Assembly: GCF_001611975.1 (NCBI RefSeq)
Contig: NZ_CP014525.1
Span: forward strand, 674,001 to 738,000
Reading direction: 5' to 3'
Origin: Haematospirillum jordaniae
GTDB taxonomy: Bacteria; Pseudomonadota; Alphaproteobacteria; Rhodospirillales; Rhodospirillaceae
DNA: 64,000 nt
In this document: positions 18,914-25,676 of the stretch, piece after piece
Numbering within the stretch: position 1 is the stretch's first letter
Layout of the letters: every line of letters begins with the position of its first letter
Program-made: the position numbers and the translations under genes
The notes under the pieces: generated by a model
The model's input: only the letters and a program-made list of their open reading frames with translations
Databases searched by the model: none
What the model was told of the DNA's origin: nothing

Positions 18914-18944
18914 GAGCGCCCGGTCAGGGGGGAACCGGGCGCTC
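18914..18944. other. Perfect 11-bp hairpin between lolA and the FAH gene
   Basis: GAGCGCCCGGT (18914-18924) and its exact complement ACCGGGCGCTC (18934-18944) flank a nine-base, G-rich loop. Neither strand has a T-run directly after the stem, so it is not a textbook Rho-independent terminator. It may still end or protect the lolA message. The rest of the 326-base gap (18811-19136) holds another small inverted repeat, CCTTCC…GGAAGG near 18986, and no gene. Confidence 0.7.
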
Positions 18945-19136
18945 TGCTCCAGTAAAGGAGCTCGGAAGGGGCAGGGGGGGCCACCTTCCGGGGGGGAAGG
19001 ACGGGCACAAATTGCGCCCTGTCCGTGACGACAGGATCTATGGCATAGCCCGCAGCAACACCAGCATTGGTGTCGCATAACAGACCCCTGCAATTTGCAT
19101 AGCACACCAACAATAGGCATACAGTGCATTGAAATA

Positions 19137-19805
19137 TCATCTATATCGTGCTGGCAGATTGCTCCAAGAGAACAGGCCCTGGTCAAAAGACAACCCCGTA
19201 CGGACGGAAAACAAGGACACCGCTGTTTCTAGATCACGGGCATCACGAACCCGCCACTGGCGCAGCTCGAAGGGGTGTTCGGTAAAGACCAGCATCAAGG
19301 ACCCGGCAGCAGGATCATCCGCCATCACCAGCTCGATCTCCGCAACACCGGCAGCACGGCGTATATCTTTCAGAACAATATCAGGATCAGAGAAACGGGG
19401 ATTCTTGCGCAGCAAAATGCCGGCCGGGGTTGAATCAAGGGGGAGATTGCTGACCTGCCCCACTTCATTATCAATAAAGACCAGCCACGTCCCGTCAGCG
19501 ACAACCTTGATCTTTGACGGCGGGTCATAGGTGAGGTTCATCTTGCCCGGTCGCTGAATGGACACGGTGCCCTCACTGGAAGATCCATCACTGCTGATTT
19601 GAAGAAAGCGTGCCTGCATCGTGCGTACAGTCCCGAGTGTCTCTTCGGCTCGCTTCAGAAGCGCCGTCTCTTCTGCATTCGGACGATAGGGAACCGCACC
19701 GGATGGGGAAGCAGAAGCCGTCAGACCGGAGCACATGAAAACAAGAAAAGACGCAGCCAAAATACAGCGCCGCAAAAACAGCAGGATCAAAGCCGGAAAC
19801 TCCAC
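19137..19805 (-). CDS. lolA: Outer-membrane lipoprotein carrier LolA
   Basis: Periplasmic chaperone carrying lipoproteins from LolCDE to the outer membrane. After a signal-like segment (LILLFLRRCILAASFLVFM…ASAS) the protein shows the LolA pattern: VRTMQARFLQISSDGSSSEGTVSIQRPGKMNLTYDPPSKIKVVADGTWLVFI read as consecutive blocks, then NLPLDSTPAGILL and a C-terminal EHPFELRQWRV. Alphaproteobacterial LolA is short and divergent like this. The start is uncertain: the frame runs up to 19931 with no good ATG. GTG 19805 is chosen because it begins the hydrophobic signal, though its Shine-Dalgarno is weak; GTG 19838 is possible. Confidence 0.85.
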   Translation of the reverse strand: MEFPALILLFLRRCILAASFLVFMCSGLTASASPSGAVPYRPNAEETALLKRAEETLGTVRTMQARFLQISSDGSSSEGTVSIQRPGKMNLTYDPPSKIKVVADGTWLVFIDNEVGQVSNLPLDSTPAGILLRKNPRFSDPDIVLKDIRRAAGVAEIELVMADDPAAGSLMLVFTEHPFELRQWRVRDARDLETAVSLFSVRTGLSFDQGLFSWSNLPARYR

Positions 19806-20119
19806 GTTGCCCGTACAGCAGTCAAGAATTGACTTCACAGGTAACGGAGCATCAAGCCCGAGGCAAGGTATTCCGGAAAGACGAATGATCTGGCGACGAG
19901 CGTGTCTGCGTTGCAACACAAGACTGATCATCGGGAATGCCTTCGTCCGACGCCCGACGTCGTTCCGCCAATGCCACCATCAATGTTCCCAGTGTCCGGG
20001 GGTCAAGCCCTCTACAGATAACCATATTCTCGTCCCCCGAACGGGCCGGGATATCCCTGATCCCGGACTTTGAGCAAATACCCAATCAATGCACGCAGTG
20101 TAATTTTGGCCCTGGAAAA

Positions 20120-20136
20120 TTGCAAACGATTTGCAA
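20120..20136. promoter_or_regulatory. Fur/Mur-like operator dyad
   Basis: TTGCAAACGATTTGCAA is a perfect 7-3-7 inverted repeat, extended at once by TGCAATTGCA (20132-20141). It resembles the TGCAAAT-type boxes bound by alphaproteobacterial Fur/Mur proteins. A possible promoter, TTGCAT (20137-20142) and TACAGT (20160-20165) with a 17-base spacer, overlaps it and would fire rightward, toward the structured non-coding region. No protein gene starts nearby. Regulator identity is inferred from motif likeness only. Confidence 0.55.
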
Positions 20137-20272
20137 TTGCATTTATCGATAAGGCACGATACAGTCACCACGTTCACGATTCAGATGGGCCCATGTGGTG
20201 CGGACCGGTGCGGGTTTGAAAGGGCTGATCTGGATTGCTGAACCGGGTGATTATCAGCCCGTCTCCTGTACC

Positions 20273-20379
20273 CCGGGTTCCGGCCCCTGCCTGTTGCCTC
20301 TCCTGCCGATGTGTCGCTCTCTCCCGACATTCCCGACATCGGCTCCCTGCAAGAAGCGAAAGGCAGGACCGGAACCCGG
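20273..20379. other. Structured non-coding region (nested long inverted repeats)
   Basis: The outer arms at 20273-20292 and 20361-20379 pair as CCGGGTTCCGG/CCGGAACCCGG plus CCTGCCT/AGGCAGG, with a small internal asymmetry. Inside, GCCGATGT (20305-20312) pairs perfectly with ACATCGGC (20336-20343), and CCCGACAT occurs twice in tandem. The region lies in the 746 bases between lolA and bfd, downstream of the 20120 dyad/promoter. Short open frames across it have no recognisable product. It may be a small RNA or 5' leader, but no poly-T terminator follows, so this is only a candidate. Confidence 0.4.
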
Positions 20380-20445
20380 ATACAAAGCAACAAAACCGAC
20401 CACCCCGGCAATGTGAACAAGGCGCCAGATAGCTGCATGTTGCAC

Positions 20446-20474
20446 TTGAGGATGATAATGGATTGCATTAGATT
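20446..20474 (+). promoter_or_regulatory. Putative bfd-bfr promoter with overlapping operator dyad
   Basis: TTGAGG (20446-20451) and TAGATT (20469-20474) are spaced by 17 bases, a fair sigma-70-like pair about 80 bases upstream of bfd. The spacer contains the perfect dyad TAATG-GATTG-CATTA (20456-20470), so a bound repressor would occlude RNA polymerase. Fur-family control is expected for bfd, but the site was matched only by eye. Confidence 0.5.
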
Positions 20475-20551
20475 CCAAGCAGGCGACTTCCCGATATCTA
20501 GTGCGGATTGTCCTGAAATCAGTTTGTTAATGGGTATGGAGCATCCCATTC

Positions 20552-20740
20552 ATGTATGTGTGCCTTTGCAATGACCTGAAATGTCGCGATGTGCGGACCG
20601 CACGGGATTCAGGCGCCAGAACCCCCTCGCAGGTCTTCCGCGCACACGGGCTGCAACCACAGTGCGGCAAGTGCATAGACTGCATGAGAGTGATCCTAGA
20701 CGAAGGAAAGCAACAAACGCCGATGCCAAGGGCATCATGA
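20552..20740 (+). CDS. bfd: Bacterioferritin-associated ferredoxin
   Basis: The 62-aa protein is a [2Fe-2S] ferredoxin that reduces bacterioferritin to mobilise stored iron. The four cluster ligands sit at the canonical places: Cys4 and Cys6 (MYVCLCN), and Cys38 and Cys41 (PQCGKCIDC). The family segments RDVRTARDSGARTPSQVF are present. It is about 90 bases upstream of bfr in the same direction, the usual pairing. The last dozen residues are poorly conserved, as is normal. Confidence 0.95.
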   Translation: MYVCLCNDLKCRDVRTARDSGARTPSQVFRAHGLQPQCGKCIDCMRVILDEGKQQTPMPRAS

Positions 20741-20831
20741 GAACGCTTCTCAAGTTATTCCAAAAACTGGAAAAACATGTTCTCCGGCAGTAGTATTCGC
20801 GGCGACGGGAATCTTTGCTGTGGAGAGCACC

Positions 20832-21320
20832 ATGAAGGGCGACAAAGAGATCATCAAGCACCTGAACAAGGTCTTGAGAAACGAGCTGACAGCCATAAAC
20901 CAGTATTTCCTTCACGCACGCATGCTACAGGACCAGGGGCTGGAGCGTCTGGGGCAGCATGAGTACCGAGAGTCGGTGGAAGAGATGCACCATGCCGACT
21001 GGATGGTAAAGCGGATCCTCTTCTTGGAAGGACTTCCCAACCTGCAAGACTTGGGCAAGTTGATGATCGGGGAGAATGTTGCGGAAATTCTTGCAAATGA
21101 CCTGAAACTGGAACACGGGGCCCGCAACGATGTCGTGGATGCCATTGTCGCCTGCGAGAAAGCGCGTGACTTCATTTCGCGGGAAAAACTGAAAGAAATC
21201 CTCGATGCCACAGAAGAGCATATAGACTATCTGGAGACTCAGATTTCTCTTCTGGAAAAGGTCGGTCTACAAAACTATATCCAGTCACAAATGGCCCCGG
21301 CAGACGGCGCAACATCCTGA
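20832..21320 (+). CDS. bfr: Bacterioferritin (E127 ligand replaced by Thr)
   Basis: Haem-containing 24-mer iron-storage protein, 162 aa from ATG 20832 (GTG 20820 is an in-frame alternative; GGAGAGC lies before the ATG). By alignment to E. coli numbering it has Glu18, Glu51, Met52 (haem ligand), His54, Glu94 and His130. The residue three before His130, normally ferroxidase ligand Glu127, is Thr in ILDATEEHIDYLE. The neighbouring Glu128 might substitute, or the subunit may oxidise iron poorly and pair with another ferritin. The C-terminal VGLQNYIQSQM is typical. It forms a unit with bfd. Confidence 0.95.
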   Translation: MKGDKEIIKHLNKVLRNELTAINQYFLHARMLQDQGLERLGQHEYRESVEEMHHADWMVKRILFLEGLPNLQDLGKLMIGENVAEILANDLKLEHGARNDVVDAIVACEKARDFISREKLKEILDATEEHIDYLETQISLLEKVGLQNYIQSQMAPADGATS

Positions 21321-21422
21321 TCTTTTGACAGGGGTATTGTCTCAGGAATATTCGCTTTCTGCACACTTTGGCCTATAGTCCCGGCGTGTCCTCAGTTGAT
21401 CCAGAAAGTATGAGTTTCTGCC

Positions 21423-23006
21423 ATGACATCTACCTCTCGCCCCGGCCGTCCTGTTGTCCTGTGCATCCTTGATGGCTGGGGGTACCGGCCCGAGCGTGAC
21501 AACAATGCCATCGCCCTGGCTCATACGCCGGTATGGGACCGGATGCTGGCGGAATGTCCCGGCAGTCTTCTGGAAACTTCGGGGCTTGATGTTGGCCTGC
21601 CGGACGGCCAGATGGGCAACTCGGAAGTCGGGCATATGAACATTGGTGCCGGGCGGATCGTGATGCAGGATCTGCCCCGCATTGATGCCTGTGTTGCAGA
21701 CAACGGCCTTGGTCACATGGAGTCTTTCGGTCGCTTTGTCAGCAAGGTTCGCCAGGGGAGTGGAACCGTTCACCTGATGGGGCTTCTCTCTCCCGGCGGT
21801 GTGCACAGCCATCAGGATCACATGGCAGCCCTTGCCGCAACACTGGGAGCAGAAGGACTGAAGGTCTGCCTGCACATTTTCACGGATGGAAGGGATACGC
21901 CACCCCGTTCCGCACGCGGTTTCATCGAAGCATTCCTGACCAAAACCCGTGACGTCCCCAACCTTTCCCTTACAACACTGGGCGGGCGTTACTACGCCAT
22001 GGACCGCGACAACCGCTGGGACCGTGTACAGCTGGCATACGACGCGATGGTATACGCAAAGGGCGAGCGTGCTCCCAATGCTGTCGCCGCGCTGGATGCA
22101 TCGTATGCCGCCGCTGTCGGTGACGAGTTTGTGCGCCCGTGTGTTCTGGGCAACTATGCAGGCATGAAGGATGGCGACGGGATTCTGGTGGCCAATTTCC
22201 GGGCTGACCGGGCACGGGAGATAACGCGGGCCCTTCTGGATCCGGGGTTTGATGGTTTCAGCCGCGGGAATGGCCCCGCTTTCTCGGCTGCACTGGGTAT
22301 GACCGAATATTCCAGGGCCCATACCGCCTTCATGGATACCCTGTTCCCGCCCGAACCCCTGTCCGACATCCTTGGGGAGGTCATTTCGCGCGCCGGGTTG
22401 GCACAGCTCCGCATTGCCGAAACGGAGAAATATGCCCACGTGACGTTCTTCCTCAACGGGGGCGAAGAAACCGTGTATCCCGGTGAGGATCGTATCCTGG
22501 TTCCCAGCCCCAAGGTTGCCACCTATGACCTGCAGCCGGAAATGTCTGCACCGGAGGTCACACGTCATCTGGAAGAGGCCATCCGTTCAGGACGCTATGA
22601 CCTGATCGTCGTCAATTATGCCAATGGAGACATGGTGGGACATACAGGTATCCTGGAAGCCGCCATCAAAGCGGCTGAAGCTGTTGATGACGGGCTGGGC
22701 CGCCTGGAGCAGGCCATCCGTGACAGCGGGGGAACCATGATTGTCACGGCTGATCACGGTAACGCAGAATTGATGAAAGATCCTGAAACCGGAGAGCCTT
22801 ATACCCAGCATACTGTCGGCAAGGTTCACGCTCTCCTGGTGAACGGGCCAAAGGCTGTGACCCGGCTTCATGATGGCAGGCTGTCCGACTTGGCTCCCAC
22901 GGTCCTTGCGTTGATGGGGCTGCCCCAACCCGCTGCCATGACCGGACGCTGCCTGCTTGACCAGGAGGCAACCAACGCGACACGGGGCTCTGTGGCTTTT
23001 GGCTGA
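21423..23006 (+). CDS. gpmI: 2,3-bisphosphoglycerate-independent phosphoglycerate mutase
   Basis: Glycolytic/gluconeogenic interconversion of 3- and 2-phosphoglycerate by a manganese alkaline-phosphatase-fold enzyme. The N-terminus CILDGWGYRPERDNNAI holds the first metal Asp, and QMGNSEVGHMNIGAGR holds the phosphorylated Ser. TDGRDTPPRSA, NFRADRAREIT and TADHGNAELM supply substrate and metal ligands. Length 527 aa is close to the family norm (about 510). The start of envC lies 25 bases after its stop, so the two are probably co-transcribed. Confidence 0.97.
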   Translation: MTSTSRPGRPVVLCILDGWGYRPERDNNAIALAHTPVWDRMLAECPGSLLETSGLDVGLPDGQMGNSEVGHMNIGAGRIVMQDLPRIDACVADNGLGHMESFGRFVSKVRQGSGTVHLMGLLSPGGVHSHQDHMAALAATLGAEGLKVCLHIFTDGRDTPPRSARGFIEAFLTKTRDVPNLSLTTLGGRYYAMDRDNRWDRVQLAYDAMVYAKGERAPNAVAALDASYAAAVGDEFVRPCVLGNYAGMKDGDGILVANFRADRAREITRALLDPGFDGFSRGNGPAFSAALGMTEYSRAHTAFMDTLFPPEPLSDILGEVISRAGLAQLRIAETEKYAHVTFFLNGGEETVYPGEDRILVPSPKVATYDLQPEMSAPEVTRHLEEAIRSGRYDLIVVNYANGDMVGHTGILEAAIKAAEAVDDGLGRLEQAIRDSGGTMIVTADHGNAELMKDPETGEPYTQHTVGKVHALLVNGPKAVTRLHDGRLSDLAPTVLALMGLPQPAAMTGRCLLDQEATNATRGSVAFG

Positions 23007-23031
23007 GAGACATAGCCCGGTCCGGGAGGTC

Positions 23032-24222
23032 ATGCTGGTTTTTCGTATACTGCTCGTCTTTGCTGTCCTGTGCGCAACAGCCCCGCCGACCGGGGCTGCA
23101 TCGCCTTCTGCATCCGAAAAAGAACTGAAGAAGCTGGAAAAACAGCTTCAGGAAAGCCGGGATCGTGAAAAACAGTTGGGCGAAAAAGCCAGCGGACTGG
23201 GAAAGGAACTGGAAACGCTGCGCGAAGAAATTGTTGCCGCCGCCCGTTCGGCACAGGACAACGAAGAACTGCTCTCGGCTCTGGAACGGCGCGTTCGTGA
23301 CTTGGGTCAAAAAGAGAAAGATCTTCAGGCACACTTGGGAGACCGCGAGAGCCAGATGGCAACCGTTCTGAGCGGCCTGGAACGTCTGGCCATACGCCCG
23401 CCGGAAGTTCTGGTCCTGCAACCCGGCCACCATGACGATACGATTCGAAGCGCCATCCTGTTGCGTGCTGTTATTCCCGAACTTCAGAAAAAAGCAGGCT
23501 CCCTGCGCAAGGAACTTGCAGGTCTGTCGACCATCCGACGTGAACTATCCACCCGACGCGCCGAACTGGCCACAGCCGTGAACAAACTGGACCGTCAGCA
23601 TGCCCGGCTGGCAACACTCTACGCACGCAAGGCAAAACTGGCCGAGAGCACTGAAGCCGAGCGCAAAGCTGCTGCCAATCGCGCTGAACAACTGGCCCGG
23701 AATGCCGGAGATCTCAGGGATCTTCTGGCAAAACTGGAAGAAGATCGGCGCCGGCGGGAAGCGGAATCAAAACGGCTGGCCCGGCTGGCTATGCCAAAAC
23801 CGCCCACACCGGCACCTGGACCTGTCCCGTCACTGGAGAGTCAACGCGGCACAATGGCATTGCCGGCGCGCGGACAGATTGTGATGCGCTATGGCGAAGA
23901 AACGGAAGAGGGGCTGAGTGCCCGTGGTGTGACCATCCGGACACGCCCCGGAGCACAGGTAACTGCCCCGGCTACAGGAACAGTTGCCTTTGCCGGACCA
24001 TTCAGGGGATACGGGCTCCTCTTGATCATGGAGCATAGCGGTGGCTATCATGTCCTTCTGTCCGGTATGTCCCGTATCGATGCCGTTGTTGGTCAGAGCC
24101 TGCGCTCGGGAGAACCGGTCGGTATCATGGGGCCGGGTGACGGTACGCGGCTTTATGTGGAATTACGCCGGGATGGGCAACCCGTTAACCCCCTCCCTTG
24201 GCTCTCTGCTCGTAAAGGTTAG
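23032..24222 (+). CDS. envC: EnvC-like murein hydrolase activator (M23/LytM, degenerate)
   Basis: After a signal peptide (MLVFRILLVFAVLCATAPPTGAA) come about 220 residues of coiled coil rich in Lys/Glu/Leu, then a LytM domain (~residues 285-396). The zinc ligands of active M23 peptidases (HxxxD and HxH) are absent: GLSARGVTIRT and HSGGYHVLLSGM stand in their place. This is the hallmark of EnvC-type activators of amidases. ATG 23032 begins the signal peptide; GGGAGG is only two bases away, so translation may depend on readthrough from gpmI. The frame extends upstream into gpmI. ctpA follows. Confidence 0.9.
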   Translation: MLVFRILLVFAVLCATAPPTGAASPSASEKELKKLEKQLQESRDREKQLGEKASGLGKELETLREEIVAAARSAQDNEELLSALERRVRDLGQKEKDLQAHLGDRESQMATVLSGLERLAIRPPEVLVLQPGHHDDTIRSAILLRAVIPELQKKAGSLRKELAGLSTIRRELSTRRAELATAVNKLDRQHARLATLYARKAKLAESTEAERKAAANRAEQLARNAGDLRDLLAKLEEDRRRREAESKRLARLAMPKPPTPAPGPVPSLESQRGTMALPARGQIVMRYGEETEEGLSARGVTIRTRPGAQVTAPATGTVAFAGPFRGYGLLLIMEHSGGYHVLLSGMSRIDAVVGQSLRSGEPVGIMGPGDGTRLYVELRRDGQPVNPLPWLSARKG

Positions 24223-24231
24223 AACAGACTG

Positions 24232-25578
24232 ATGATGCGGAAGTCCCTTATTGCGGCGTTGGCCGTCTTGGTTCTGTCCCTGCCTGTGGGGGTGACACTG
24301 GTCTTCCCCTCGTTGCAGGCACAGGCTAAAGCCGATGCATCAACCTATCGTCTGCTTGATCTGTTCGGCACCGTCTTCGAACGTGTACGACGCGATTACG
24401 TTGAGGATGTCACCGACCAGCAGCTGGTTGAATCCGCCATCAACGGCATGCTGACCAGTCTTGATCCTCATTCGTCCTACCTGAATGCCGAAAGCTTCCG
24501 TGACATGCAGACCCAGACACGGGGGGAATTTGGCGGCTTGGGAATCGAGGTGTCGATGGAGAATGGCTTGGTCAAAGTTGTCTCTCCCATTGATGACACA
24601 CCGGCTTTCCGAGCGGGTTTGAAGCCGGGTGACTATATCATACGTCTGGACGACAAACAGGTTCTGGGCATGACCCTTCAGGATGCCGTCGAGCATATGC
24701 GCGGCAAGGCCGGCAGTGAAATTGTACTGACCATACGCCGGGAGGGACGTGATCCATTTGAGGTCAAACTGGTTCGTGATGTTATCAAGATCCGTTCAGC
24801 CCGCGCCAAGGCAGAAGGTGATATTGGCTACATTCGCCTGACAGCCTTCAATGAAAAAACATTTGATGCCATGCGGGATGGGATCGAGAAACTCAACAAG
24901 GATATTGGGCCGAACAAAATTCGTGGCTTTGTACTGGATCTTCGCAATAACCCTGGCGGTCTTTTTGACCAAGCTATCGCCGTGTCGGATGCTTTCCTTG
25001 ATTCCGGCGAAATTGTCTCCACCCGGTCGCGCCGGAGTGATGATACCCAACGCTATAATGCGCAGAAGGGCGACCTGACCGGGGGACTTCCCATGGTGGT
25101 CCTGATCAATGATGGCTCTGCCTCATCCTCGGAAATCGTTGCCGGGGCCCTGCAGGACCATCACCGGGCCATTGTGGTCGGAACCCGCAGCTTCGGAAAG
25201 GGATCGGTCCAGACGGTCATTCCGCTGGCCGGGCACGGCGCCATGCGCCTGACAACCGCGCGTTACTTTACCCCCTCCGGCCGTTCGATCCAAGCCGTCG
25301 GGATCGAGCCTGATATCGAGGTCAACGCCAGCTCCCAACCGGTTCGCAGCCGCAGTGAGGCCGATCTGCCCAATGCGCTCAGCAACCCGGATGAGAAGAT
25401 CAACAGAAGCAAGCGATCGACATCACAGCCGGACTTGGCGGGTGAGAAAGCAGGGCAGGCAGCGCCCCACGTCGGCGTAGCCCAAGGTAAACCCGAGGAA
25501 GACCTGCAGCTGGCACGGGCCCTAGATATCCTGAGAGGGGTTTCACTCGAACGTCAGAAACAAACACAGCTCCAATAG
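24232..25578 (+). CDS. ctpA: C-terminal processing protease (S41 family) with PDZ
   Basis: The 448-aa periplasmic protease has a signal/anchor at residues 1-30, a PDZ domain at ~95-185 (GEFGGLGIEVSM, PGDYIIRLDDK), and a tail-specific protease core. The catalytic Ser298 (NDGSASSSEI) and Lys323 (SFGKGSVQT) are 25 residues apart as in known Ctp enzymes. It trims C-termini of envelope proteins and, in several bacteria, controls peptidoglycan hydrolases. Its place between the EnvC-type activator and yibQ fits this. The C-terminal ~70 residues are polar and variable. Confidence 0.95.
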   Translation: MMRKSLIAALAVLVLSLPVGVTLVFPSLQAQAKADASTYRLLDLFGTVFERVRRDYVEDVTDQQLVESAINGMLTSLDPHSSYLNAESFRDMQTQTRGEFGGLGIEVSMENGLVKVVSPIDDTPAFRAGLKPGDYIIRLDDKQVLGMTLQDAVEHMRGKAGSEIVLTIRREGRDPFEVKLVRDVIKIRSARAKAEGDIGYIRLTAFNEKTFDAMRDGIEKLNKDIGPNKIRGFVLDLRNNPGGLFDQAIAVSDAFLDSGEIVSTRSRRSDDTQRYNAQKGDLTGGLPMVVLINDGSASSSEIVAGALQDHHRAIVVGTRSFGKGSVQTVIPLAGHGAMRLTTARYFTPSGRSIQAVGIEPDIEVNASSQPVRSRSEADLPNALSNPDEKINRSKRSTSQPDLAGEKAGQAAPHVGVAQGKPEEDLQLARALDILRGVSLERQKQTQLQ

Positions 25579-25630
25579 CCTGTAATGCCGGGCAGTAAGG
25601 ATTTCGTTAGGGGTTATCTGATTATTGTTT

Positions 25631-25657
25631 GACGTCGGGCTACTCTTGCCCGACGTC
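25631..25657. other. Perfect 10-bp hairpin in the yibQ leader
   Basis: GACGTCGGGC (25631-25640) and GCCCGACGTC (25648-25657) flank a seven-base loop, ending 19 bases before the GTG start of yibQ and about 10 before its Shine-Dalgarno (TGGGGA). No T-run follows, so it is not a standard terminator for ctpA. It could be a processing or pausing site or a translational control element. Confidence 0.7.
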
Positions 25658-25676
25658 CTGACTTCTGGGGAATGGC

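Noticed and set aside
10050..20250. Shared 15-base word GATTGCTGAACCGGG near 10051 and 20234
   Set aside because: One or two 15-base coincidences are expected in 64 kb by chance; flanks do not match.
20273..20379. 6S or SRP RNA as identity of the structured region
   Set aside because: The SRP domain IV signature and the 6S central-bubble layout were not recognised, so no known RNA name is given.
20181..20549. Short ORFs in the lolA-bfd gap as protein genes
   Set aside because: None has a family resemblance, a good ribosome site and plausible composition together; the inverted repeats explain the region better.
21342..22568. A 408-codon minus-strand frame
   Set aside because: Antisense to gpmI, whose active-site motifs are intact.
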